A stretch of 64,000 nucleotides of DNA from Rhynchopus euleeides (GCA_963210315.1 OY723249.1:1922569-1986568); one strand, 5' to 3'. Shown: positions 42,195-52,418, counted from the first letter of the stretch. Notes: a model not told the origin generated them from the sequence alone. Numbers and translations are program-made.

Positions 42195-43328
42195 ATGCCA
42201 ATCGACGAAGAGCACCGATTGTGCGGGCACCACCACTCCCACCACCCCCACCCCCATGCGGCCGAAGTATATGTCAGAGAGCTGCCTGACGGGAAGACGG
42301 AACCCTGCAGACGCGCTTCGTCTGGGCAGCTGGACAGCCGTGTGACGGGGGCTGTGACGGAGCCTGTTGACCAGCAGGCGGCAGACGCCACGGGCGGCGC
42401 CTTCCCTGGCCTGAAGTACTGGGCCTTGGGTGTGTTGGTGCTGCAGAATGCAGGTGCCGTGCTGCTCATGCGCTACACCCGCACCATCAGCGGGCCCTTC
42501 CCTGCGTACAGCATCAGCACCACGGTGGTGGTCGCAGAGGCGATGAAGCTTGCGGTGTGCCTTGCCATCGTGCTGCAGCAGAGCGGGTGGTGCATCCGCG
42601 CATTCCTCCAGCAGATGCATACGCATTTTGTCAGCGATGCGTCTCAGGTGCTGCGCCTCGCTGTCCCTGCCGCGCTGTACACCCTGCAGAACAACCTCCT
42701 CTTTGTCGCTCTGGAGAATCTAGAAGCGACGCTCTTCCAAGTCACATACCAGCTCAAGCTGCTCATCACTGCCGTGTTCACGGTCCTCCTTCTGGGGAGG
42801 ACGCTGTCGAAGAGGAAGTGGGCTGCTCTTCTCGTGCTGTTCTCAGGCGTGGTGCTGACGCAGATGAAGGAGGGCAGGTCGAGGAGGGTGGGGGACAACT
42901 GGCTGGTGGGGCTTGTCGCCTGCATCGTGTGTGGGATGAGCAGCGGGTTCGCCTCGGTGTATTTCGAAAAGATGCTCAAAAGGCCTTCCCAGGCGTCGAT
43001 ATGGGTGCGGAACATCCAGCTGGGTGCCAGCTCCCTGCCACTTTCGGTGGCGGCGGTGGCCTTCACCTCAGGGTCCGATGTGGATTTCTTCCAGGGGTAT
43101 ACGCCTTATGTGTGGCTGCTGGTTACGATACAGGCTGCGGGTGGCCTGCTCGTTGCGATTGTCATCAAATATGCCGACAATATTCTCAAAGGGTTTGCGA
43201 CGGCACTCGCCATCCTTCTCAGCGGCGTCATCAGCGCGCTCTTCCTCGACTTCGCACCTTCCGTCAACTTCATGCTGGGGGCAGGGCTGGTGGTCTCTGC
43301 GACGTTCATGTACTCAGTTGCCAAATAG
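42195..43328 (+). CDS. Nucleotide-sugar transporter, SLC35A (UDP-galactose/CMP-sialate) type
   Basis: 377 residues from ATG 42195, one exon. After a His-rich, probably cytosolic ~70-residue N-terminus come about ten hydrophobic helices. Signature segments of the family are clear: LQNNLLFVALENLEATLFQVTYQ with KLLITAVF, SGFASVYFEKMLK, SIWVRNIQLG, FFQGYTP, and IKYADNILKGFATALAI near the end. These Golgi antiporters exchange a nucleotide sugar for the nucleoside monophosphate to feed glycosyltransferases. Substrate cannot be fixed from sequence; UDP-galactose or UDP-GlcNAc are most likely. Functionally it fits the fucosyltransferase-like protein nearby, though no operon is implied. Confidence 0.92.
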   Translation: MPIDEEHRLCGHHHSHHPHPHAAEVYVRELPDGKTEPCRRASSGQLDSRVTGAVTEPVDQQAADATGGAFPGLKYWALGVLVLQNAGAVLLMRYTRTISGPFPAYSISTTVVVAEAMKLAVCLAIVLQQSGWCIRAFLQQMHTHFVSDASQVLRLAVPAALYTLQNNLLFVALENLEATLFQVTYQLKLLITAVFTVLLLGRTLSKRKWAALLVLFSGVVLTQMKEGRSRRVGDNWLVGLVACIVCGMSSGFASVYFEKMLKRPSQASIWVRNIQLGASSLPLSVAAVAFTSGSDVDFFQGYTPYVWLLVTIQAAGGLLVAIVIKYADNILKGFATALAILLSGVISALFLDFAPSVNFMLGAGLVVSATFMYSVAK

Positions 43329-44068
43329 GTGTGGGCTTTTGGCTATCCTTTTGCCCATTACCCTCCACACGCCGGATCGACGAATCCCAAAATGCAGAGC
43401 GGTTCCAAAAACCCACCTGTGGCAAACCGAGCTGTGTGCAATGCAGGATGTCCGCCAGCAGTGAGCATCTGGCTGCCACGAACTCTCCTATGCAACAACG
43501 TGCAGATGGGGTGGGCTGGACAGCCGCCCAGCTGAAGGAACGGGTCGTTCTTGCCAGAATGCCCTGATGCAGGCAAGTGCGGGAGGTTCGTGTGGAGGGG
43601 CAGCGGTTACCGGAAGGAGATAGCGATCCGGCACGTTGCATGTGCAAAGGCGTCTGCCCAACGGAGGTGCCTTTCACAAAGGACACATCTCGGGGCATTC
43701 GCTCTCAAGTGCAGAAACAGAGATCTGCCGTAACATTAGATTTTTCCATTTGCCTCCTTGGGAATAAGCCGAATCAGCTTTGTCTACTGGCGGGGTTCGA
43801 CGCCCACCCCACCCCACACTCCCATCCTCCCCGACCCCCCTTTTGCCCTGCTCGGAACGGCGGGGTGAGGGTCACTGCACACCCTTTGGCCGTGGGTAGG
43901 ATATCCTGAACTGATTACGCACAAGGTGCCGTCCCCCGCCCCCCTCGCACCCCTGCCCTCCTCAGGTTCTACACTGCGTGTGTCGCGCATTCCACGGGCT
44001 GTGCCCTTACCTATTCGCTTCGCCCTTTCCTTTTCATTTACACAAGCAGCTGAGAGAGCGTTGGAACG
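43329..44068. other. Intergenic region
   Basis: Unique sequence followed by C/T-rich stretches at 43800-43850 and 43935-43965. Short ORFs on both strands do not look coding. No gene seen. Confidence 0.4.
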
Positions 44069-45691
44069 ATGACGATGGCATGTGCAAGCCACATGGAGCC
44101 CGCCTTCTCTGGGGTCGGGTCGCCCATGATCTCGCCGTGTGACCCGCATCAGATGAACCAGTCGCCACAGGCGTACCAGCAGCAGCCCCTTCCGCCGCCG
44201 CCGCAGAGCCAGCAGCACCAGCAGCAGCAGCAGCCGCAGCCGCCGCAGCAGCAGCAGCACCACCAGCAGCCCCTTCCGCCGCCACCACAGAGCCAGCAGC
44301 ACCAGTCGCAGCAGCAGCAGCAGCAGCCACAGAACCAGAACCAGAACCAGCAGCAGCAGCAGCAGCAGACCCAGGCCACCCTCGAGACGTCCTACGTCAT
44401 GCAGAATGTATGGCGCGGCAATGCTTCCCGTCTTGATGCCCTTTGTTCGGCATGTTCGTGAGGCTTTCAGCCCGCACCCCTCGCACTTCAATGCCACACC
44501 ACACACAGGGCAAGCCGGTGCGGGTAGTGCGTGTGGTGCACTATGTGCAAGCCCCTCCGGGCGGGATGGAGGTATGCTAGACAGGGCTGGCAGTGGAGCA
44601 CCTTGTGTCATCATGTGTCGGTGTCGGGGTGCTTCCGACCCTGCTCGCGCTCTGTGTGTGTGTCGATGTGTCGTGTCTTGTATGAGCTCCACACCCCCCC
44701 CGACAACAGTCCCTGTCGCCGCACCAGCAGCAGCAGCTGATGGCAGAGGCGCGTGCCACCATCCAGTGCCAGCGGCCCTCCCCTGGTCAGGGCGCCGTGC
44801 AGAGCCCGAAGAGCGAGTGCCAGCCGTCGCCCTACTCCGGGTGGCAGCACCCCCCTCACAACCCTGTGCCGCCGCCGCCTCCCGCGCACACGAGCCCCCT
44901 GGGTGTCCCGCACATGCCGCACTCAGTGTGGCCCGCAAACCCTGCCAGCGTCTGCGCCCAGCAGGTGTGTCATTTATTCCTTGAGCCTTTCCAGAATCTT
45001 TTCTGAATTGTCACATCTATCCAGCACTGCCGCTTCCCCTCCCACCCGACACACCACACCCTGCCCACAGCGCCCTACGGTGGGCAGCATGGTGATGCTG
45101 AGCGGGGGCGAGCCCTTCAGCAAATGCGCCCTCCGCCTGGGGGAGGTCGGCAAGGTGGTTGAGGATGACGGCAGCTTCGTCCCATTTGCGGTGCAGGGCC
45201 CCCGCGGGGACACCGACTGGTACGGCGAGCGCGAGGTGTCGCTGACTGGGGAGAGGCAGCTGACGAAGGACAGGCAGGTGTTGGGGGATCAGATCTTCGC
45301 GCGGGTCGCGGAGGCGCACCCTGAGACGGCGGCGAAGGTGACGGGCATGATTCTCGACGCTTTGGATGACCCCGAGCTGTCAGCAGTCCTGTCTGACCCC
45401 TGCGCGCTCCGGCAGCGCGTGCAAGAAGCACACACGATCCTCCATTACCACTCTCTGCCGGCATGCATGCGCCAGAACGGGGTGGGCACACCCCAGTCCC
45501 TCCCCAGCAACCTGCCTCCTGATGTGGCCCCACTGATGCCCTGCTCGCCCCCGCTGCATCCCGGCCGCCCCAGCGAGGACGACATTTCCCTGACGTCGCC
45601 CTTCTCCTTCGACACCCCGTCTGTGCTGAAGGGGGAAGGCTCGTTCAACTCGCAGCTCCACCCCAACGAGATCCCTTCCGCGCTGCCCTGA
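44069..45691 (+). CDS. PolyQ protein with PABP-type MLLE (PABC) domain
   Basis: Exons 44069-44407, 44710-44964 and 45071-45691 join in phase to 404 residues (donors GTATGG, GTGTGT). The N-terminal ~110 residues are Gln/Pro-rich from CAG/CCG repeats; the middle is Pro/Ser-rich. Residues ~208-255 form a compact beta unit (VGKVVEDDGSFVPFAVQGP, TDWYGEREV), SH3-like. Residues ~266-326 match the C-terminal domain of poly(A)-binding protein: LGDQIFARVAEAHPETAAKV, TGMILDALDDPEL, LRQRVQEAHTIL. MLLE domains bind PAM2 peptides in translation and deadenylation factors. No RRM is present, so this is not PABP itself but a separate adaptor that could compete for PAM2 partners. Confidence 0.82.
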
Positions 45692-45889
45692 AACTGAAAT
45701 GCGGCAGGCAGACAAATAACATCACGACACACGCTGGTGAGGGTGTCGTGCAGTGCCTGCTGCAAGGAGGTAGCCACGAAGAGCCACGTCTCACCTCCAC
45801 AGGTTGGGCGGTGTGCGTGTGTAACCAACAGCCTTTCATAATAGCTATTTATTACCGGTAATAATAAAGTACTTTATGGATTGAGGGTA

Positions 45890-46015
45890 ATTACGTCCCC
45901 GAAGCAAGGTCCGAGGGTGTTTTGTTCCCCGAGGGAAGGCCCGAGGGCGAAGCCCGAGGGCCTTCCCGAGGGGAACAAAAACACCCGAGTACCTTGCTGA
46001 GGGGACGTAATTTCC
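45890..46015. repeat. Long near-perfect palindrome in transposon copy 2
   Basis: Exact counterpart of 3735-3866. The arms meet at GGGCGAAGCCC and end in TTACGTCCCC/GGGGACGTAA. Confidence 0.85.
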
Positions 46016-46157
46016 CGAAATCCAGAAAGTACTCAATTAGGACCGGTTATATGGTAGTTTGTTAACGGTCCTGAAACCATTATAATCGGTTACCTGCAGA
46101 AAGCCTCCGTAGTACCAGAGCCACAACCTCCACAGATCACGCAACATCACACACATC

Positions 46158-47198
46158 ATGCCCCGCGCCGCCGATCATGACAGCGACAGCAGCAGCAGCA
46201 CATCAAGTGACGGTGACCTCATGCCAGTCCGCAGCAGGAAGGCATACACCGATCGACTGACTGACTTCGAGGCGTACGTCGCTGAGGAGGCTCCCCGGGT
46301 TCGTTCCATGAAGACAATCTACTCCGAGAAGCACATCAAGGGCTATCTCAAGGCCAAGCTGCAGGGGGGTTCTGCCGCATCGTCAATCTGGAACTACTAC
46401 TCCATCATCAACTTCAAGGTCAAGATTGTTCACGGGAACATGATCAAGACAAAGATGCCACGCCTCCACCAGTACGTGAAGAATCAAACAAAGGGCTACA
46501 CCACCAAACAAGCCAAAACCTTCTCTTTTCAAGAACTGCAGGACTACATGGACAAGGGCACCGGGTCGCTGGCGAGCAAGCAGGATCGTGCGCTTGTGGT
46601 GCTGGCCTTCTTCGGTGGGATGCGCTGCGTTGAACTCCGCAACCTGTCGATTGAAAACATCACCGTCCAAGATGAGCAGATCAGCGTGAAGTTCTACGGT
46701 GCAAAGCAGGGAAGCGTCGCGATTGAACGGTCGTTTGTGGTCCCCAAGATGCTGAACGAAGAAGCTGTGTTCTACGACGTCCTCAAGGCCCATCTGGCCC
46801 ACCTCTCTCTGTCGGACCTCGTGACGGGGCCTGTCGCAAGACGCATCAACAAGGCCGGCAGCGCGTTCCTCGCTTCGCCCATCGGGCGAAACCAATTCTA
46901 CGGGCTGCCACGGAAGATTGCGCTGTGCCTGGAAAAGGACCCGGAGGGATACACCGGGCACAGCATGAGACGCTCCGCCGCGCTGGCAGCGGCCAATGGC
47001 GGCGCGTCCACCATGGATCTCCGCAGGCATTTCGGCTGGCGCGGAGAATCGACGCCGCAGCTCTACCTTGATGCATCCACGACACACCAGCGGAACGTCG
47101 CGCACATGATGTCAAGCCAGCCTTCACAGGGGACGACGACGGGAGCGCCAAGCCAGAGCAGGGTGACTGTGGATCTGAACGTCAACCTGCCGAGGTGA
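46158..47198 (+). CDS. Tyrosine recombinase (transposase) of Crypton-like element
   Basis: 346 residues, differing from the 2552-3592 copy at about one residue (SSQPSQG instead of SSQPAQG). Same catalytic set: R156, K183, H268, R271, H291/W294, Y303. ATG 46158 follows a short leader with no intron; the stop is followed by AT-rich element DNA. Intact in both copies, so either could supply activity to the family. Confidence 0.9.
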   Translation: MPRAADHDSDSSSSTSSDGDLMPVRSRKAYTDRLTDFEAYVAEEAPRVRSMKTIYSEKHIKGYLKAKLQGGSAASSIWNYYSIINFKVKIVHGNMIKTKMPRLHQYVKNQTKGYTTKQAKTFSFQELQDYMDKGTGSLASKQDRALVVLAFFGGMRCVELRNLSIENITVQDEQISVKFYGAKQGSVAIERSFVVPKMLNEEAVFYDVLKAHLAHLSLSDLVTGPVARRINKAGSAFLASPIGRNQFYGLPRKIALCLEKDPEGYTGHSMRRSAALAAANGGASTMDLRRHFGWRGESTPQLYLDASTTHQRNVAHMMSSQPSQGTTTGAPSQSRVTVDLNVNLPR

Positions 47199-48545
47199 TG
47201 CCCTCTAGCCCCTGTGAAGTGTTGTAGCGAGTAGGAGCAATGTGGATCAAGCAAACTGGCCAGGACCTCGCCCCCACACCGCCCCTGCCCCCAGCCGCTT
47301 TTTCCAGGAAATAAAGATTTCCATTATTGCCCTCAATATTGCGGTAATAAGAAAGCTGAGTGTAAATAATGGATGAAGTCACTAAACCCAGGCTATATTC
47401 CTGTGACTGCTTTATTTCCTAGTTTTGATAAAAACTTTTTAATTACCGAATGGTCAATAATATCGCCTTTAAGTCTCGTAAAGTGGTTTATTATTACCTC
47501 TTGGCTTATGGACTTTCTGCAGGAAACCGGTAATAATGGTTTCAGGACCGGTAATAAAAAAAATAACGCCACTGTAATGTGCCTGGTGTGTGTGTGATTT
47601 CTTTCTTGGGGGCGGGGAGAACAGTTCTCCGCTATCCGGTGCTGAAAAAGGCGCATTTCCTCCTCGCCCTATGTGCGGAGCGTTTGCCGGAAAGCTTTTC
47701 CGGTTGCGGAGACCACTCCCCCCTCCCCCCTCCCTGAGGGTCGTTTCGCCGAGGGAGTGTGGGCACGCAAAGGCCTTCCCTCCCAGACCCGTCCCCTTCA
47801 ACCCCCCATCCTTATTGCATTCTGTATTGGGTCATTGCCAGGCCTGGGCGGGGAACGAGCCCTTTTTCCAGGTTTTTTGGGTCGGGGAACCAGGTTTTTT
47901 CTAAGAATTTTTACAAGGGAATTTTTGCTCGCCCCCCCACAGTTTCCAGGCGCGTGCCCGTCAGGCGGGACTTTTTCTCTGATTTCTCTCCGCGTCATCA
48001 TTGACAGCTCTCGAGTGATGCCCAGAGATGCTTGCGGCAGAGAGTGCCCCTCATGCGCGTTACAGCTGAAAATGAATGAGGATCGTCTGGCACTCGTTCT
48101 CATCGGGGGTTGTGCTCCGCAGGGACTCAATACACCTTGGCACTCTCGCAGGGCTGGACATGCCAGCAGCTGGAGGACAGTTACAAAGCTGCCCCCGACG
48201 CCACCCACCTGCTGGCCCCTTCAGGTCTGAAAGCCCAAAAGCTCCCGGGGATTTTGCAGTGGTGCGCACCATATTCAGCGCAGGGTGATCTCTCCGATTT
48301 TCCAAAACTGCTGGTTTACGGGTTTGGGGAACGGTCGTCGGCAGACCGTTGAAATGCCCGTGTTAGCAAGGCACACTCACGTTTCAGGTAGCGTGTCGCG
48401 TGTCACGCATGTCGCGAACGCGGCAAGTGTACCTCCCAGGTGGGGAAGCCCGACCTCCTGTCCGATGTCAGTCAGGCTTCGAAGAAGCGCTTCATGGATG
48501 CGGCGCTGACCCGGGGAAGTGAGATAGATGGACGGGCACACGCTA

Positions 48546-48609
48546 CATGGGGGGTCTGGGGGGCGTGAGCCCCCCAGCCGCCGGAGGCCACGGTAGCGAA
48601 CATCTGTTC
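48546..48609 (+). repeat. 63-bp double-hairpin motif, copy 2
   Basis: Slight variant with GGGGGGCGTGAGCCCCCC in the first hairpin and AGCGAACATCTGTT at the end. Confidence 0.85.
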
Positions 48610-48716
48610 GTGTGGGCGTACAGATTCTGTGCGAGTTGGCTGCGTCCTCAGAGGCGACTGGAGTGGTTGGACCCCGACTTGATGGGATTCGAAGGACTTG
48701 AGTACGAGACGTACGC

Positions 48717-48777
48717 CACAGGGGGGTCTGGGGGGCGGAGCCCCCCAGCCGCCGGAGGCCACGGTAGTGAACGTCTG
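48717..48777 (+). repeat. 63-bp double-hairpin motif, copy 3
   Basis: Starts CACAGGGGGGTCTGGGG and ends GGTAGTGAACGTCTGG. It lies only about 110 bp from copy 2 in the same orientation; flanks differ. Confidence 0.85.
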
Positions 48778-48864
48778 GCTCTCCAGTTGGCCAGCAAGGC
48801 GAACGGTACGTGGGACAGACTTCCCTTCCATCCTTGTGCACGCCCTGTCGACTGGGGAAAACTT

Positions 48865-48970
48865 AGAAAAAGTTTTTTCCTCTGCGAAACAACCTTAGAA
48901 AAAAATTCCCCTAACAAAATTCTTAGAAAAAAACTTTTTTTCCCCTTACAAAAATTCTTAGAAAAAAAGT
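48865..48970. repeat. TTCTTAGAAAAAAA short repeats
   Basis: Four or five imperfect units of CTTAGAAAAA separated by C/T-rich spacers in about 100 bp. Confidence 0.6.
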
Positions 48971-49372
48971 TCAGAATCCTGAAAGTGGGGAACAAGCCCC
49001 CCAGTTAGGAACAGCCCTGGTCATTGCCGCGGGTATTTTTTTAAGCATCCCCCCCCCCCCGCCCTCGCCCCTCTTTCCCATCCCCTGGAGAAAGCCCGCC
49101 TGCCCCCCCCCCAGCTGCCGAATCCCTATTATTTTGCCCCGATCCCATCCCGTGCAATTCGTGGATGCTGGTTGCACACACAGACACATTTGAGGGGTAT
49201 TCGCCCTAAAGATATCGTGTCAGGGGGTCTTCGCTACGGGGGGGGTAATCGTCAGTGCATTTTTTGGTGCATTTCCTCGTCGAATTGGCTGAAAACTGAC
49301 GAAGATTGACGAAGAATAACGACCACGTTCGCAAGGTTCACATATTATTGTGGACAGTGCGCCACACCCTGG

Positions 49373-49482
49373 TGGGGGCCCTCGCTACCAAGTGTGACTG
49401 AGTGAGAAAAAGTGAGAAGTCAGCCATGTTTGGCTGAACACTGACGACTCGTGACTCACAGTGACTCGTAGCGAGGACCCCC
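49373..49482. mobile_element. MITE H, copy 2 (diverged)
   Basis: Ends GGGGGCCCTCGCTACCA and a mismatched complement (CGTAGCGAGGACCCCC). It shares AGTGTGACTGAGTGAGAAAA with the complement of copy 1, so it is inserted in reverse. The flanks are GGT on both sides rather than TA, so target use or the end definition may differ. Confidence 0.65.
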
Positions 49483-49880
49483 GGTGGCACGATTTGTCTT
49501 TTTTTTGGCTGTTTGGAGACCTCCCCATGAGAGATTCCTTCACACCCCGTTAGAGACGCCTTGCGCAACAGGGGAGGGTTTCTGTACGACTCTCTGCACC
49601 AGGCCTTTGTGGTTGTACGCCGGGTTTGGCGCACAAACAGTGCCCTATGTTTTGCCCCATACATCAGGCCGTCCCAACACAGACCGATCACAACTCTCGC
49701 GGGCCCTGGGTGCTCCGAAGGCGTGTATACAGTGGTGACCACATCAAGGTCAGGGGTGGTTCGATGTGCTCGACACTACTGTGAAAGATCCACATCTGTA
49801 TGTGTTGCAGTGGAGGGTGTATCGAAGCTCGCTCGGTGCAACTTCCACCAAGCACACAAAAAATGAGAGCATGTGTGTGT
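49483..49880. other. Spacer with one CTCGGTG motif
   Basis: No gene. CTCGGTG at 49832 is followed by an A run and a TG dinucleotide run, directly next to the first 357-bp direct repeat. Confidence 0.4.
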
Positions 49881-50237
49881 GTGTGTGGTTATAAAGTTTT
49901 AAGGCGGTGTCGCCCTGCACGGGCAGTAGCACCTCCCCTTCAGTATCGCACTCCCGAAGGATTCCCCAACACGATGTGACACCGGTTTCGACGCGTACTC
50001 TTCGTACCCCTCCCCCCGGCCGCGTCTCTTCAGCGAAGAACCGGGGATAATCGGACCAGGGCTAGCTAAACCCTGGTGGTGTCACGGGTGGGGTTGGAGA
50101 GGGAGAAAAGGAAGAAATGAAGTTGCGAAAAAGTCAAACACTGACACGTGAAATCAATAAAAAAGCGGTATATATCGCCCCCTTGCTGCGACAAAGACAC
50201 TAAATAGTCAGGCCGCTCCAAGAGTCTTGAGGGCTTG
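49881..50237 (+). repeat. Left 357-bp direct repeat (LTR-like or structured RNA)
   Basis: Runs from GTGTGTGGTTATAAAG to GAGTCTTGAGGGCTTG. It is about 99% identical to 50678-51035. Several nested stems are evident: GTGACACC/GGTGTCAC, CCGGTTTCG/CGAAGAACCGG, GACGCG/CGCGTC and CCAGGG/CCCTGG. A TG dinucleotide run lies directly to the left. Confidence 0.8.
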
Positions 50238-50677
50238 AAGGAAGAAACAGGTTGCTGATGAGTCTCAGGAGCAGGCACCTTTTGTCCGCCCACATGACCT
50301 TCGCCCGAAGGCGAACCTCGTCCAGCTTGGCTCGATCGCCACAGAGAAGGGGATCATTCTCCGCTGTGGTGAACATCTTAAAAACCGAGGGTGCAGAGGT
50401 GGGGCAGCCCACTGGTGCGACAGCAGACCGCCCCCGGATAGCTATAACTAGTGCATAGGAAGCATACGACGGCACACGCAACAGATGCCGAAGGCACAAC
50501 GGCGGGTCACTTTTAACCACCAGAGGAGTGGCACTCCCGAGGGGTGGGGTAGGGGGGAAGTCACAACACTTTCGAAGGAAGTAAAGGGGCAAATGGGATG
50601 TTTTGTGCAAGGTAGAAAGGAAGTCACAACATGAGGCAGGGGGGATTGCTCATCAGGCCTGGGGGAATAGAGGGTTT

Positions 50678-51035
50678 GTGTGTGGTTATAAAGTTTTAAG
50701 GCGGTGTCGCCCTGCACGGGCAGTAGCACCTCCCCTTCAGTATCGCACTCCCGAAGGATTCCCCAACACGACGTGACACCGGTTTCGACGCGTACTCTTC
50801 GTACCCCTCCCCCCGGCCGCGTCTCTTCAGCGAAGAACCGGGGATAATCGGACCAGGGCTAGCTAAACCCTGGTGGTGTCACGGGTGGGGTTGGAGAGGG
50901 AGAAAAGGAAGAAATGAAGTTGCGAAAAAGTCAAACACTGACACGTGAAATCAATAAAAAGGGTGGTATATATCGCCCCCTTGCTGCGACGAAGACACTA
51001 AATAGTCAGGCCGCTTCAAGAGTCTTGAGGGCTTG
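50678..51035 (+). repeat. Right 357-bp direct repeat
   Basis: Differs from the left copy at only a few bases (for example ACACGACGTG for ACACGATGTG, and GGGTGG for AGCGG near the A run). All stems are kept. Confidence 0.8.
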
Positions 51036-52418
51036 TGTGTGTGTGTGTGTGTGTGTGGGCTCTGTGCCTTACTTTTCTCTTCCTTTCTACCCTCGACCCA
51101 CCCACCCCCCTCCACACATGCACCCCCTCGTTATCAAGCATGCTCGGCTAGATTGCACTCTCACACACTTAGTTACCCCACCCCCCCACCCCTGCTATCC
51201 GCTTGTTTTTGCAAGGGTTCTTCCGCCGTAAGATACGCCTCAAAAACGCCCCCATCCCTTATTTTTTCTCTTGAGGGTTGTGCAACAACGCAGGAAACTG
51301 TGCCAGTGCAGATCCTTGCAGAACTTCCCACACGCTTCATGACAGGCGCGTGGGGTGTTCTCGCGATCGACGATCCTATCCTATCCCATTCCATCCGCCC
51401 CCCCCCCCCCCCCCCGAAGACAGACATTTCAAAAAGGCTATGCTATCACTTCTGCTCTGGGTTGTTCTTGATATTTGCATTTACACAGGGCCAACACGGT
51501 TCACATCGGGGTTGCCAACAAAAAAAAAGACAGACTATACTGCCTCCCTTCATCCCCTTCCCACCCTTGCCTGCCTTCATTCCTCTCTGTTCACTCCCTT
51601 CTTTTCTCTTCACTTCAGATCACCCCCAACACTCACACACCCCACCCCCGCGCCCGGTCCCATTTGTGCGCATGGTTGGAAACCTGCCTCGAGTGTGACG
51701 AATTGGATTGTGTTCGAAAATCATTCCTCGCTTTGCGGCCCACTGAATTGTCGACTATCGTCGACTTTCGCCGGGCTGCAACAAGCCGGGCGGCCCGACC
51801 CAGCTGGCGACAGGCCAGCTACTCGGATACCTCGGCGGGATTATGAGAAAAACCGAGAGTGGAGAGGTCGACTAATCCGCAGGGAGCTGTTGTGAATATT
51901 CACCAGAGGAGGTGGATGGGGAGGTGGGTATTTTGGATTTTCCCAGGGCTCAAAAAAGCGCGCGGGGGGTCTACTCTACACAAAGAAAAAATTTGCTTCT
52001 GGAGATCTGCTCCAGGATGGGACGCGCGCAGGACCTTTCACCGAAGGCCCTGTTGATGCCCTCCTCCCCTTCCCTCCCTCCCTGCCTTTACCCCACAACA
52101 CCCCTTCTGTATTCCACTTGCTATATATCCATTGTACGCAGAGAGTGGAAACGAAAGGGGTCCCCCCCCCCCACCTCGTCAAAGCAAAGTGGGAGTTAAT
52201 CTGAGTCGGGAGGGCGGGGTGGTGGTGGGTGGGGCGTTTATTAAGCGTGCCGTGCGAAGGTGCCCAAAAGTATCACCCAAGCACCCCCTCCCCCAATCCA
52301 ACAACAAAGGGGGGTGGGTGGGGCGGGTGGGGGCACTCCCTTCACGCTGCTGCTGTCATTTTTTTTGTGTTTTTTTTGGCATTGACATCACCCGATCTGC
52401 CTGCCCTGCCCTACCCAC
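51036..52418. other. Non-coding stretch with repeat E
   Basis: TG run, C/T-rich tract, repeat E copy 2 (51273-51372), C tract, then 51619-51846, which could encode a short exon-like frame (CLECDELDCVRKSFLALRP) after a CTTCAG acceptor-like site. Evidence is too thin to call a gene. The rest is low-complexity C/T. Confidence 0.4.
51273..51372 (+). repeat. Dispersed repeat E, copy 2
   Basis: Matches 28606-28700 throughout, ending in GTGGGGTGTTCTCGCGATCG followed by ACGA. Confidence 0.7.

Larger units (their letters stand above)
45840..47558 (+). mobile_element. Crypton-like tyrosine recombinase transposon, copy 2
   Basis: Same 1.72 kb unit as 2192-3909. Left end AATAGCTATTTATTACCGG, hairpin 45890-46015, inverted repeat 46061-46108 (GGTCCTGAAACCATTATAAT...CTGCAGAAAG) facing its partner at 47511-47558, and the recombinase gene in between. 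Left flank is the 3' side of the MLLE gene (149 bp after its stop); right flank is an A run. Near identity of the two copies, including non-coding parts, points to recent transposition or gene conversion. Confidence 0.88.
47559..49372. other. 1.8 kb non-coding stretch with repeats
   Basis: No gene recognised. Contains two copies of the double-hairpin motif (48546-48609 and 48717-48777), a row of TTCTTAGAAAAAAA units at 48865-48970 whose complement appears at 47893-47915, and a GGGGGTCTTCGCTACG string at 49215-49230 resembling one end of MITE H. Confidence 0.45.
49881..51035 (+). mobile_element. Possible terminal-repeat miniature element (TRIM-like)
   Basis: Two 357-bp direct repeats flank 440 bp without a convincing gene. 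The internal region ends in the purine run GGGGGAATAGAGGG just before the right repeat, as a polypurine tract would. TG dinucleotide runs flank both outer ends, consistent with insertion into a microsatellite. Against a classical LTR: the repeats end in CTTG, not CA, and no tRNA-complementary primer site is obvious after the left repeat. A tandem duplication of a structured non-coding RNA gene is the alternative. Confidence 0.45.

Noticed and set aside
50250-50275. CTGATGAGTC resembling a hammerhead ribozyme core, which would suit a retrozyme-like element
   Set aside because: The expected stem II closure and the GAAA of the core are missing, and the string lies outside the direct repeats.
49881-51035. 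5S rRNA, spliced-leader, U-snRNA or SRP RNA identity for the 357-bp repeats
   Set aside because: No match to conserved parts of these RNAs that I know (no 5S internal control region, no Sm site with flanking stems, no U6 or U2 core).
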